The translations under genes and the position numbers were made by a program. 64,000 bases of DNA, taken from positions 372,001 through 436,000 of the forward strand of contig NZ_LT984804.1 of assembly GCF_900250115.1 (NCBI RefSeq), in the 5' to 3' direction. The stretch is from Cupriavidus taiwanensis (GTDB lineage Bacteria > Pseudomonadota > Gammaproteobacteria > Burkholderiales > Burkholderiaceae). The notes beneath the pieces are model-generated. The model made no database searches, had not been told where the DNA came from, and was given only the letters and a program-made list of their open reading frames with translations. Each line of letters opens with the position of its first letter. The first letter of the stretch is position 1. Shown here one piece after another: positions 44,895-54,483 of this stretch.

Positions 44895-45779
44895 TCAGCC
44901 GTGCGACCTACCGCCTAAGCGCTCCCGCAGGAACTCGATAAAGCGCTGCGTTTTCGCCGGCAGCAACCGGGTTTCGGTGATGGCATAGACAGGCAACGGC
45001 GTGCCATGCCATGCCGGCATGATCCGTTGCAGCTTCCCACTGGCCAGGTCATCGGCGGCGATTTCCTCGGGCATCAGGATCACGCCCATATCGTGCGTCG
45101 CCAGCCGGCGGATCATGCCAATGTTGTTGAGTGTGAAGCGGCCACCCACCGACACCGTGACGGTCCGTTTTCCGTCCAGCAACGTCCACGACCCGGTTTT
45201 CAGGATGCCCAAACACTCATGTCTTGCCAGGTCGGAGGGCTTGGCTGGCTCGCCCGAGCGTTCGAGATAGCCGGGCGAGGCATAGAGGTAAGGCGTAAGC
45301 GAGCCGAGGGTGCGTGCGATCAGTTGCGAGCTGTCCGACTCCCCGATGCGGATCGCCACGTCAAAAGGCTCGCTGACCAGGTCGACCCGTCGCGCCGTCA
45401 GGTCGAAATCAAAGGTGATCCCGGGATAGAGGCCAGCAAACTCCGCGATCAGTGGTGCCAAATAGGTCACGGCGAAATCCACCGGCATTGATGCGCGCAG
45501 CACGCCGCTCGGCTGGGCCAGCATTTCGCCGAGCTGCTCGTGTGCCAGCCGGGCTTCATCGACGATGCGCTTGCAGCGCTCGAAATAAATTTGGCCCGCC
45601 TCCGTCAGTTCGATCTTCCGTGTCGTGCGATGCAGCAGGCGCAGCCCGATGGCCTTCTCCAATCCGCTAATCCGACGCGACAGGGTCGAGTTCGGCATTC
45701 CCATCGCTTCCCCGGCACTGCGAAAGCCCTTGGCTTTGACGACCTCGACGAACAAGGCCATGTCATTCAGCAGTTCCAT
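44895..45779 (-). CDS. LysR-family regulator
   Basis: A 294-residue LysR protein of the CrgA/DsdC-like group: winged helix MALFVEVVKAKGFRSAGEAM, PNSTLSRRISGLEKAIG, then the effector domain with FDVAIRIGESDSSQLIAR. It is divergent from the ene-reductase/pirin/isochorismatase set beginning at 45885 and so is the likely regulator, as is common for such enzymes. It is convergent with the LysR gene at 43862, with 118 bp between the stops. Confidence 0.9.
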   Translation of the reverse strand: MELLNDMALFVEVVKAKGFRSAGEAMGMPNSTLSRRISGLEKAIGLRLLHRTTRKIELTEAGQIYFERCKRIVDEARLAHEQLGEMLAQPSGVLRASMPVDFAVTYLAPLIAEFAGLYPGITFDFDLTARRVDLVSEPFDVAIRIGESDSSQLIARTLGSLTPYLYASPGYLERSGEPAKPSDLARHECLGILKTGSWTLLDGKRTVTVSVGGRFTLNNIGMIRRLATHDMGVILMPEEIAADDLASGKLQRIMPAWHGTPLPVYAITETRLLPAKTQRFIEFLRERLGGRSHG

Positions 45780-45884
45780 GCGAATTGCTCCATGAGGGGA
45801 TCAATGTTATCCAAATTACCATATTTATCCCGCATACGGATCGCGCGATGATGCTCTCGTCCCTCCCAACCAAGGAAGTTCATC

Positions 45885-46958
45885 GTGAGCAAACTGTTCG
45901 ATCCCATCCGCGTCGGCCGCTACACCCTGCAGAACCGTTTGGTGATGGCCCCAATGACTCGCAGCCGTGCCCAGCACGACGGCTCGCCGGGAGAACTGGC
46001 CGCCGAGTACTACGCTCAGCGCGCCAGCATTGGCCTGATTGTTACTGAAGGCGCCCAGCCTTCGGAGGACGGGCAGGGTTACCTGACTACGCCGGGCATC
46101 TATACCGACGCGCATGTCGCCGGATGGAAGAAGATTACCGATGCCGTGCATGCCAAGGGCGGCCACCTCTTTATCCAGTTCATGCACGCTGGGCGCATGT
46201 CTCACCCCGACAACACACCGCATCATCGCCAAGGCGTCGCGCCGTCGGCCATCGCGCCGGTCGCTTCGATGTTCACGGCCAAGGGCATGCAGGAGATTCC
46301 CGCGCCGCGTGCCCTGTCGAGCGAGGAGGTACGCCAGACCGTCCAGAATTTCCGCTACGCGGCCCGCCGTGCGATCGAGGCCGGTGCCGATGGCGTCGAA
46401 ATCCATGGCGCCAACGCCTACCTGGTCCATCAGTTCTTCGCCCCGAGTGCGAACACGCGTACCGATGAATACGGTGGCTCAATCGAGAACCGCGCCCGCT
46501 TTGCCATCGAAGTCGCCAGCGCGATTGCCGAAGAGATCGGCGCGGACCGCACCGCAATCCGGCTCTCGCCGGGCACGACGATCTGGGGCATCGACGAAGG
46601 TGCCGAAGGGCCGGACCTGTACCGCTACCTGGTCGCCGAACTCGACAAGCTGGGCCTGGCCTACCTGCACATCATGGAACAGGGCAACGAACCGCTGCTG
46701 GCCGACATCCGCAAGCTCTGGCACGGCACACTGATTCTGAACCGGCCGGGCCGCCCGCGTGAACAGGTTGGGGCCGACCTGGAGACGGGGCTGGCCGACC
46801 TGGAGGCCTATGGCCAGATGATCCTTGCGAACCCGGATTTCGTCGCCCGGCTGAAGCGCAGCGCGCCGATGAACGAGGCGGACCGCAATGCCTTCTACGG
46901 CGGTACGGCGCAGGGCTACACGGACTACCCAACCCTGAGCGTAGCCCAGGGCGTTTGA
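45885..46958 (+). CDS. Old yellow enzyme family ene-reductase (NemA-like)
   Basis: A 357-residue FMN-dependent alkene reductase. LFDPIRVGRYTLQNRLVMAPMTRSRA at the N-terminus and the substrate-binding motif HGANAYLVHQFF (His and Asn ligands plus catalytic Tyr) are diagnostic, with SANTRTDEYGGSIENRARF next. It reduces activated C=C bonds, nitroesters or N-ethylmaleimide with NAD(P)H. It starts at GTG 45885 with AAGGAAG ahead, heads a three-gene set, and is divergent from a LysR regulator. Confidence 0.94.
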   Translation: MSKLFDPIRVGRYTLQNRLVMAPMTRSRAQHDGSPGELAAEYYAQRASIGLIVTEGAQPSEDGQGYLTTPGIYTDAHVAGWKKITDAVHAKGGHLFIQFMHAGRMSHPDNTPHHRQGVAPSAIAPVASMFTAKGMQEIPAPRALSSEEVRQTVQNFRYAARRAIEAGADGVEIHGANAYLVHQFFAPSANTRTDEYGGSIENRARFAIEVASAIAEEIGADRTAIRLSPGTTIWGIDEGAEGPDLYRYLVAELDKLGLAYLHIMEQGNEPLLADIRKLWHGTLILNRPGRPREQVGADLETGLADLEAYGQMILANPDFVARLKRSAPMNEADRNAFYGGTAQGYTDYPTLSVAQGV

Positions 46959-46959
46959 G

Positions 46960-47721
46960 ATGAACATCACGCCCATCATTGCCTCACTGCAGCGTGCCAA
47001 CCACGGCAGCCACTTCCGTGCCTACGGCTTGCGCGGCGCGCTGGTCGATCCCTTCCTGGGGGTCGATCACGCCTGGATGAGCGCGCCGACGTTTTCGGCG
47101 CATTCCCATGCCGGCTTTTCAGCGGTGTCGTACGTGTTCCTTGATTCGGAAACGGGCATCGACAACCGTGACTCGCTTGGCACCCGCAACTTGATCAGGC
47201 CCGGCGGCCTGCACTGGGCGACTGCCGGGAGCGGCATCGTTCACGACGAAGTGCCGGCAGAGGCCGGCAAGACGGTCCATTCGCTGCAGATCTTCGTCAA
47301 CCTTGCTTCGGAGCGAAAGGACATCGAGCCGTTCGCCTTGCCCCTGGAACCAGAGGACGTGCCCGTGGTGCATCTGCCGGGCGCCAAGGTGCGCGTGCCC
47401 GTCGGGAGCTTCCGGGAAGCATGCTCCCCATTGAAGCCGCCCACCGAAGTGACGCTGCTCGACATTGCGCTGGAGGAAGGAGCCGAACTGGCCGTACCTG
47501 TCGCAGCAGGCTATTGCGCGTTCGTGATGCCAATCTACGGCACGGCCAGCGTGGATGGCCAGGACTTCACGCACAACGATCTCAAGCTTCCTGTTTTCCC
47601 GGCGCAGGACAGCTCCCACGCCATCACGATTCAAGCGTTCCCCGGCAGCGCCAGGGTCATGCTTTTTGCTGGCCGGCCGCTGCATTCCACTGCACCTGAC
47701 CACAAAGGAGTCTCATCATGA
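46960..47721 (+). CDS. Pirin family cupin protein
   Basis: A 253-residue pirin with N-terminal cupin (DHAWMSAPTFSAHSHAGFSAV, metal ligands His in HSHAGF) and the conserved GGLHWATAGSGIVHDE. Bacterial pirins include quercetinase-like and redox-responsive forms. Begins one base after the ene-reductase stop, so the two are co-transcribed and probably coupled. Such pirin/OYE pairs are common in electrophile or quinone stress loci; that role is inference here. Confidence 0.9.
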   Translation: MNITPIIASLQRANHGSHFRAYGLRGALVDPFLGVDHAWMSAPTFSAHSHAGFSAVSYVFLDSETGIDNRDSLGTRNLIRPGGLHWATAGSGIVHDEVPAEAGKTVHSLQIFVNLASERKDIEPFALPLEPEDVPVVHLPGAKVRVPVGSFREACSPLKPPTEVTLLDIALEEGAELAVPVAAGYCAFVMPIYGTASVDGQDFTHNDLKLPVFPAQDSSHAITIQAFPGSARVMLFAGRPLHSTAPDHKGVSS

Positions 47722-48316
47722 CTGTCGAACGTTTCACTGGCGACAACACCGCGCTGCTGATCACCAGGTCGGCACGATGCAACTGATCAAGAATATCGAC
47801 CGCGAACTGGCTGTGAAACAGTCGATTGCGCTGGCCAAAATGGCAAGGATCCTGAACATACCGACCGTAATCACGTCCAGCCAGGAGGATCACGCTCAAG
47901 GCCCGATTCTCCCGGAAATCGCCAGGATCCTGCCCGAAGCGCACGCGGCACGGGTAAAGCGCCCCGGCGTGGTCAACGCCTGGGCGTACCCAGCCTTCCG
48001 CGATGCGGTGGTCGCCACCGGCCGCAGGAACCTGATCATGGCGGGCGTGACCACCGATGTTTGCCTGATCTTCCCGGCAATTGATGCTGTGCTCGAAGGC
48101 TTTGCCGTGCAGGCTGTGAGGGATGCCTCGGGCTCGCCCAGCGACCTATCCGAGGAATTTTCCCGGCAAAGGATGCGCGATGCTGGCGTCGTACTGACCG
48201 CTACCAATACGCTCTTCGCGGAAATCGCGCAGGACTGGTCCACCCCCAATGGGCAGCAGTTGATCGGGTTGTTGTTTAGTGATGTGTTCCCTGCCCTTGG
48301 TGCCAGCATCGCTTGA
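47718..48316 (+). pseudogene. Isochorismatase-family hydrolase, frameshifted by a 4-nt deletion
   Basis: ATG 47718 with AAAGGAG overlaps the pirin stop and starts MTVERFTGDNTALLI, then runs into a stop at 47784. Another frame continues with HQVGTMQLIKNIDRELAV, VTTDVCLIFPAIDAVLEGF (catalytic cysteine) to 48316. Four bases are missing at about 47763: restoring GACC would give LLIDHQVGT. The lost aspartate is the catalytic one in this family. An internal start at ATG 47777 would lack it, so the gene is most likely dead unless the deletion is an error. Confidence 0.82.
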
Positions 48317-49117
48317 ACCGGCATCCCGCCTTGTTGGCCGAAGCGCATGACGCCTCGGCCAACCCGGTATCGTCAGATAGGGCGGGGGCAGCGCCCCAGC
48401 CCCGTTCACGCCATGAAGCCGGCAGCGGGCCGGCTCTGCCCCCAACCCACGAAAGGAACCTGCATCAGGAGCACCCAACCCACCGAAGTCGTCAAGGAAT
48501 TTCTGGCGAACACGGCGTCTCCCGCGTGGCTATATCGCTGGGGCCAGGCGGCGAGCCACGAATCCACAATGTGCGGAGCGGAATCAGCGGCGTCGGATTG
48601 TGGCCACCCCGTGCTTGGGGCGATCTGCGGCGTTGCCGTGGTGGTCTGTGACGAAGCCATAGTTACAGCTCAGCAACTATAAGGTTTGGCGGCAATGATT
48701 GACTGACAGTTGCCGCTTGTCCGCTTCCGGCCCGGCTTCGGTCATCGACCGTGGCTTGGCCGTGCGACCTAAACTGTTAAGGATTGTTTGATTCCTACCC
48801 TCGACTGCAGGACAGTGAGCGGCGGTGGCGCCTGTGGGCAGGCGTCGAACAATCCTCGAGGGAGGAAACCGCGGGTGCAGCGATGCGGCTGGGCTATGGC
48901 GATTGAAGCGTTTGCTCGACCAGCTGAGCCATGCGATTTCGGCGGAAGCGTGGCATGAAGCGGAGCCAGGCATGGCTTGGGGGTGGCAGCAGCTCAGGAC
49001 CGTTGGAACGCTGCAAGTGTGCGATGAGGCGGCCTGAGACACCGAGCACGACTGTCCGCTTGCGGCTCCGGTCTCCGGAGAGCCGACGGTTGACTTGGAT
49101 GCGTAGGGTAAGTGGGC
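48317..49117. other. Region between isochorismatase and IS91 transposase (801 bp)
   Basis: No intact gene. About 48468-48530 reads STQPTEVVKEFLANTASPAW, weakly like the start of a SnoaL-type protein that is then cut off; this is tentative. A hairpin CGCCTG-TGGG-CAGGCG at 48829-48844 could belong to the end of the IS91-type element, whose exact border I cannot define. Confidence 0.4.
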
Positions 49118-50288
49118 TCATGCGAGGACTCGCTGCGGCGGCGGTGCGCGGATACGGACACTGCGTGGGATGATCTCGATGATGAGCATCGGTGCGCCAC
49201 AATGCCGGCAGAGGAAGGGCGTCGGTGCAGCGAGATCACTGCCGTCAGATGGAGCGGTCACCGTAGGCACGACATTCAACAGTTCGCGTGCTTTGGCCAG
49301 ATTCGCGCGGCGCACCCGGATTGGCAAGCAGGCCATAGTGCCGGATGCGGTGGAAGCCGGCAGGCAGCACGTGCAACAGGAAGCGCCGCATGAACTCATC
49401 CACATCCAGCGTCATGGTCTTGTAGCGGGTGCGTCCCTTGGCCCGGTAGTCCTTCCAGCGGAAGGTCACGCCACGCTCATCCGGGGCGAGCAGGCGTTGA
49501 TTGGAGATGGCTACGCGGTGGGTATAGCGTGACAGGTAGGCCAGCACCGCCTCTGGCCCGGCGAATGGTCGCTTGGCGTAGACAACCCATTCGGAAGTGC
49601 GTAGCGGCGCGAGCCATTGCGCGAAGGCAGCCGGATCGGCGAGCGCGCTGTAGTCACCGAAGAACTGCGACTGACCCTGACCATGCGCGGCCTGGAGTGC
49701 CTCGAGGAAGCGGCGTCGGAACAAGCGGGAGAGCACGCGGACCGGCAGGAAGAAGCCGGGGCGGCAAGCTACGCACCGTTTGCCATCTAGCGACAGGCCG
49801 CCGCCGGGGACGATGCCATGCACATGCGGATGATGCGTGAGGGCCGATCCCCAGGTGTGCAGCACCAGGGTGGCGCCAATCTGCGCGCCGAGGTGCTTCG
49901 GGTCGACGGCGATGGTCCGCAGGGTGTCGGCGGCGACATCGAACAGCAGGCCATAGATCACCGCCTTGTTGTACCAGGCGATGGCGCTGATGGGCGCGGG
50001 CAGCGTGAACACGACGTGGTAGTACTCCGCGGGGAGAAGGTCCTCACTGCGCGCTTCGAGCCAGCGCTGCGCAGCGCTGGCTTGACACTTGGGGCAATGC
50101 CGGTTGCGGCAGGAGTTATAGGACACCTCAAGCTTGGCGCAGCCGGAACAGCGCAGCACATGGCCTCCCGGCGGCCCGGTGCGGCACTGTTCGATGGCCG
50201 ACATGACTTGCAATTGCGCCAGGCTAAGGTGTGCAGTCTGTCGCCAGGCCGGCCCATGGAGGCGGAAGATATCCGCGACTTCGAGCAC
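49118..50288 (-). pseudogene. IS91-family HUH transposase, frameshifted
   Basis: From GTG 50288 the frame encodes a zinc-finger region (CSGCAKLEVSYNSC..CPKC), the HUH motif HPHVHGIVPGGG and the tyrosine motif YLSRYTHRVAISN, hallmarks of rolling-circle IS91 transposases. After GLLAN the frame is lost: one extra C near 49319 leads to a stop at 49245. In the other frame RVRRANLAKARELL and a C-terminal zinc element CRHCGAP continue to 49118. With the correction the length (about 390 residues) is normal. It lies 20 bp downstream of a tyrosine recombinase gene, an arrangement known for some IS91 relatives. Confidence 0.88.
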
Positions 50289-50308
50289 GAGAGGCTCGAT
50301 GACGCTGC

Positions 50309-51195
50309 CTAGGTGGAGCGGCGATTCTCCAGCGGGCTGACGACCTCGCGCAGCAGATCCGTGGCGACCTGGGCGTAAAGCGCTGTCGTCTCCAGCTTCT
50401 TATGCCCAAGCAGTAACTGAATGACGCGGATATCGGCCTTCTGTTCGAGCAGGTGGGTGGCGAAACTGTGTCGCAGGGTATGCATGGCCACGCGCTTATC
50501 AATCTGTGCATCCTGGGCGTCTGTGCATCCTGGGCGGCGGCATGGATAGCGCGATTGAGTTGCCGGGGGCTGAGCGGCTCGATTGGGTTGAGGCCCGGGA
50601 ACAACCAGCCACCGTCGAGCATCTTGCCCTGGGCATGGGCGACACGCCACCAGACGCGCAGTCGTTCGAGCAGCACTGGCGAGAGCATGGCGTAGCGATC
50701 CTTGCGGCCCTTGCCCTGTTCGATCCGCAGGGTCATGCGTTCACTGTCGATGTCGGTCACCTTCAACGCCACCACTTCGCTTGCGCGCAGGCCGGCGCCG
50801 TAGGCGACCGCGAATGCGGTCTGGTGCTTCAGGTTCCCAGCAGCGGCCAGCACTCGGCCAACGGGGCTGAGTACCACCGGCAGGATGCGTGGCACTCGCA
50901 CCGGACGCATCTTGGCCATGCGTTGGGCATCGCCGAGGGTCACTTCAAAGAAGAACTTCAATCCGGTGATCGCGGCATTGAGCGAAACCGGAGAGATGCC
51001 GTGATCGACGAGATGGAGTTGATAGCGCCGTAGGTCTTCGGTATTGGCCGTGTCGGGAGAGCGGCCGAGAAAGACCGTGAACTGACGCACGGCGCGGATG
51101 TAGTGGGTCTGGGTCTTGTCCGCGAGCTTGCGCATCCGCATGTCTTCGATCATGCGCTGGCGTAGCGGGCTGATGGTCGGCGTCGGGACTGACAT
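50309..51195 (-). pseudogene. IS91-associated tyrosine recombinase, broken by a 17-bp tandem duplication
   Basis: The first part encodes an XerC-like N-terminal domain (KTQTHYIRAVRQFTVFLGRS) and the start of the catalytic domain (GAGLRASEVVALKVTDID with the first Arg). The C-terminal half with [13 protein letters not shown] and [15 protein letters not shown] (His, Arg, His, Tyr) is in another frame. The cause is visible: a 17-bp tandem duplication at 50503-50536. Removing one copy yields a 289-residue recombinase to the stop at 50309. The gene is presumably inactive. Confidence 0.9.
50503..50536. repeat. 17-bp exact tandem duplication inside the recombinase gene
   Basis: The unit TCTGTGCATCCTGGGCG occurs twice in a row (50503-50519 and 50520-50536). 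It shifts the reading frame by two bases and separates the two halves of the recombinase. Confidence 0.97.
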
Positions 51196-51437
51196 GGCTG
51201 TGCTCTTGTCGAGGCTTCGAGGCGAATTGCCTCAATCCTCAACATAGGAAACAGCGCTGGCGGTCAAGTCACTTCGCGCTTGGCCGGAGAGTTACCGCGC
51301 GAGCGGTTTAGTCCAGTGGCCGATCTCCGACACCTGCCCACCGGTCCACCGTTGCTCGGTCGCCAGGGGCGACTACCGACCTCAGCGGACCTCCCGGCCT
51401 GCAGGGTCGTATCCAGCCTTGCCATCCCCGACGCGGC

Positions 51438-52541
51438 CTACTCAGGTGCGCTCGCGGTCCGCACAAGCACTTCTGGCGCACACGCACCCTGCTTCAGGTC
51501 GAGAAGCTGGAAGAAGCAATCGGTTGCGTCGCGATTTTCGAGGTACCTGCCGAGGTTGTGATGCGCCTTGGGGCTTTGGAAGCTGACCCCCTGAAGGCGC
51601 AGCTTCGACCATGGTCGCGACATGCGATCGGCGACGTAGGCAGGCGTCGAGCCGAGGCGCGTGTCCCCCCAGAAATCGGCAGGAAAGAACAATTTGCTGG
51701 TGGCAAAGTCCTTGGTGTGGATTCCCGAGATCACGTCCACCGGACGCGTGAGCAGCGCGTCAGCCTTGTCGTTGACGTGCCCATCCCCCACTGCAGCGGC
51801 GATGGCGCCGATCTTGATCGACTGCAACTTCGCGTTATCGAGCGGTGCCGGCTTCGGAAGGGGATCAAGTCCGACGTCATACTTTGGATCAACTACGGCG
51901 GATAGCGAAACGGCAGCACCGCGCGAGAAAGTCAGGAAGCGTACATTCACGCTCTTGTTGATGCCGTTCAGGATAGGCCGCAGGCCGACATGGCCTGCCA
52001 GATTCGAATTGAGCAAGGCTTTGCGCCAGAAGCTGACGCGAACCGCCCCAAGGGGGTCGGCATCAGATCCTTCCAGACCATCCCAAAAGACTTCTACAAC
52101 CTTTGTCGTGGGAGGGAGCGGAGCAAGCGCCGAGATGAACTCGTCGTAGTGAGACCGTGCGTTGGCGTAGTTCTCGTTGAATCCGTGGACCAGGATCAGG
52201 AGGGTGTCGCCATCCGCAAGCCGGCTGTTCAGGTGGGCGGTCGCCTCCCGCTCGCGCCGCACTCTTTCTGCCTCGGTGTATGGGGTGTGTCCTTCGGAGT
52301 TCTTTACGAGATCCAGGCGGAATGCATACAACCCGACCGCCTCGCCAAACCGACTCAATTGCACCGTTGCCCACGGGATCTGGGACTCGTCCAGTGGGTA
52401 GATCCACCCTTGTTGGTCGAAGGCAAAGCGCGCCGTCACGCTCGGTTCCAGCTTCGCGTAATTGGCATCAGGACGCACATGCGTGCCGGCGCAGCCTGCC
52501 AGCAACCACAAAGGGATTGCGGCAAAGAACAATTTCCTCAT
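51438..52541 (-). CDS. Lipoprotein with alpha/beta hydrolase fold
   Basis: A 367-residue protein starting at ATG 52541 (GAGGG ahead) with a lipoprotein signal MRKLFFAAIPLWLLAGC. The mature part has a hydrolase-like strand LLILVHGFNENYANARSHYD and a nucleophile-like elbow FLTFSRGAAVSL, similar in style to DUF900-type hydrolases. The C-terminal half is variable. It is downstream of two further lipoprotein genes on the same strand. No substrate is suggested. Confidence 0.75.
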   Translation of the reverse strand: MRKLFFAAIPLWLLAGCAGTHVRPDANYAKLEPSVTARFAFDQQGWIYPLDESQIPWATVQLSRFGEAVGLYAFRLDLVKNSEGHTPYTEAERVRREREATAHLNSRLADGDTLLILVHGFNENYANARSHYDEFISALAPLPPTTKVVEVFWDGLEGSDADPLGAVRVSFWRKALLNSNLAGHVGLRPILNGINKSVNVRFLTFSRGAAVSLSAVVDPKYDVGLDPLPKPAPLDNAKLQSIKIGAIAAAVGDGHVNDKADALLTRPVDVISGIHTKDFATSKLFFPADFWGDTRLGSTPAYVADRMSRPWSKLRLQGVSFQSPKAHHNLGRYLENRDATDCFFQLLDLKQGACAPEVLVRTASAPE

Positions 52542-52685
52542 TACGTACCCTCTATTTTGATAATGCGCGTCCGAACGCCTGCACGTCGATGGCCTCATCG
52601 GCGAGGTAGCTACTGTTGCCGGGGTGGCATGCGAAACGCAAAACGGAGACATGACGCCCCCTGGCATCCGATACCGCGCGAGAGG

Positions 52686-53321
52686 TTAGCGTGCCGTGGC
52701 GACGGCTGCTGCCGCCGGCAGCGTCGCGCTGAATTCGGGGGCTTCGCTGAGTGCCTTCTGCAGCTTGCTGAGCATGTTCTCACTGGCACGGTGGGCCGAC
52801 AGCGCGAAGTTGCTCTTGAATTCCGAGAACTCCGCGTTGCCCTGGCCCGAAACCACCTGCTTGAACACGACCTTGCCGCTGAGGTCGGTCACGGTGCAGG
52901 TAAGGTTGATCGTAAAACGGGTCGGTGGCCAGGTGAGGGCGCTATCTGACGACGAATCGGTCGAGATTTCGGGCGTCAGGATATAGGCGAGTTGTGCCTT
53001 GTCGATTGCCGCACGGTCATCCGGTGCCTTGAGCTTGGTAGCATTGGCGAACACGTTGGACAAGGTGCTGTAGAGCGGCACCTCGAGGTCGCGGTATGGC
53101 AGGTAGCTAACCTTGTCGCCACCGCCGCCTGGCGTGGTGACTTCCTTGGCCAGTAGCGGGTCCGGGATGACGAAGCCGATGTTCTTGACGACCTTCTTCT
53201 GCGCGGGTGTGGCTGGCGCGGACTTGTCGGTCGCGATCTGAATCGGGTGGGCACAGCCAGCCAGCGCGATCAGCGCGGCAACAGCCGCGCAGCGGCCAGC
53301 AATCGTGAACCAGGCACGCAT
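52686..53321 (-). CDS. Hypothetical lipoprotein
   Basis: A 211-residue protein starting at ATG 53321, with AAGGAG 8 bp ahead. The lipobox is LIALAGC. The rest is a soluble protein with repeated beta-like segments (RFTINLTCTVTDLSGKVVFK) resembling outer-membrane-associated LptE/ComL-like lipoproteins only in general style. No family recognised. It begins 32 bp after the preceding lipoprotein gene. Confidence 0.7.
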   Translation of the reverse strand: MRAWFTIAGRCAAVAALIALAGCAHPIQIATDKSAPATPAQKKVVKNIGFVIPDPLLAKEVTTPGGGGDKVSYLPYRDLEVPLYSTLSNVFANATKLKAPDDRAAIDKAQLAYILTPEISTDSSSDSALTWPPTRFTINLTCTVTDLSGKVVFKQVVSGQGNAEFSEFKSNFALSAHRASENMLSKLQKALSEAPEFSATLPAAAAVATAR

Positions 53322-53353
53322 CGTATATCTCCTTGTTGTGTCCGTTATCGGCG

Positions 53354-53911
53354 TTACTTCAGGGCGTCGAGGAAGGCGGGGTCGGCGTAGAGCGTGGCGA
53401 GCAGTGCTTGCACCGTGTAGCCGTATTCGGTGACGGCTTTCGGAATTGCCACGGCTGCAGCGAACGACGATTCCCATTCGCGATGGACCGACTTGACCTG
53501 GTCGTAACGCACGGTCTCGCCCTTCTTGACGATGAAACGTGCCGAGACGTCACCAGAGGCAGTGACGATCGCGGGATCGATCTCGTTGCGCAGCAGCGTG
53601 CCGGAAATCACGACATCGGCGTTCGGCGACATTTTGCCGGCCATCGTCAACTCACGCGTCACGGCCTCCGAAAGGTACGCCGACCACGTGCTGCCATACG
53701 GTGACACCAGGCTGTTGGCCCGCAGCGGAATGGGGTGCTTTACGCCGGGCCCGCTCTCAGTGAACGTGCCGACGCGCGTGGGCGCCGCGCCGCTGTTTTT
53801 AAGCGTCTGGACGTTGTCGAGCGATGGAGGATAAGGTGGTGCAACGGCACTGCACCCGGACAGGATGAAGCCCAGCACGCCAAGTGCCAGGCTGCTTTTG
53901 ATGCGACCCAC
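53354..53911 (-). CDS. Hypothetical lipoprotein
   Basis: A 185-residue protein with lipobox GFILSGC. I chose GTG 53911 (GAAGGG ahead) because it gives a normal short leader; an ATG at 53965 would add 18 residues. The mature protein has YLSEAVTRELTMAGKMSPNADVVISGTLLRNEID, similar in general form to DUF-type lipoproteins that bind other envelope proteins. First gene of the three-lipoprotein set. Confidence 0.65.
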   Translation of the reverse strand: MGRIKSSLALGVLGFILSGCSAVAPPYPPSLDNVQTLKNSGAAPTRVGTFTESGPGVKHPIPLRANSLVSPYGSTWSAYLSEAVTRELTMAGKMSPNADVVISGTLLRNEIDPAIVTASGDVSARFIVKKGETVRYDQVKSVHREWESSFAAAVAIPKAVTEYGYTVQALLATLYADPAFLDALK

Positions 53912-54483
53912 GGCGAAGACCCTTCTTATAGTCGATGTTTTTCTAGTGTCACTGGTCACATTCATCGTGCCGTGATCATTGCCGGCTGCATACCCACGCC
54001 GACCTGAAAACATTCTGCCAAAGATGCGGCCCTTTGCGTCATGCCGTCAGTGCCACGCCCTCAGTTGTTGCGCCGGCTGGACACCCATCCATTGGGGGGT
54101 GTTATATGTAGCTGGGCGAACCACCGGGCATCTACTGCATATCGAGAGGGCGGCGGGCCAGTCAACGAGGGTGGAAAGCCGGCCTGACGTGGGGAACCGG
54201 TCAGCCTTGCGGCTGCCTCGCTTGGCCCGCCATGGGGGAACCATGCGATCACACAGGCGTTGCTTGCTGCAAATGCAACGCCCGTCCGCGTCAGACATCC
54301 GGGCTTTCCACACCCGATCATCGGTGGTCCGATGACGCCACCAGTATTTCCTGTGGCTACCGGGGAATCGATGAGAGATGTCGCATTTCCAGGGGCGCGC
54401 GAAGTTTGGATCCGGGCAGCGGATTGAGAAATCGCTGACTCTTGAAAATGCGCGTGCGGGCTGAGCCCTTTACCTCCGCAGCA
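53912..54483. other. Intergenic region (572 bp)
   Basis: It holds the promoter side of the lipoprotein set at its left end. I see no gene, RNA or repeat in the remainder; short open frames here lack ribosome sites and family similarity. Confidence 0.5.

Larger units (their letters stand above)
48829..51233 (-). mobile_element. Decayed IS91-family element (approximate borders)
   Basis: It contains a tyrosine recombinase gene followed by an HUH transposase gene, both frameshifted. Short dyads near either side (48829-48844, and GAGGC-N5-GCCTC at 51219-51233) are the only candidates for terminal hairpins; IS91 elements lack terminal inverted repeats and target duplications, so the true ends remain uncertain. 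The element sits between the pirin set and a lipoprotein gene cluster. Confidence 0.65.

Noticed and set aside
48347..48682. Hypothetical gene downstream of the isochorismatase
   Set aside because: A short SnoaL-like beginning is followed by unrelated sequence; the evidence is too weak to call a gene.
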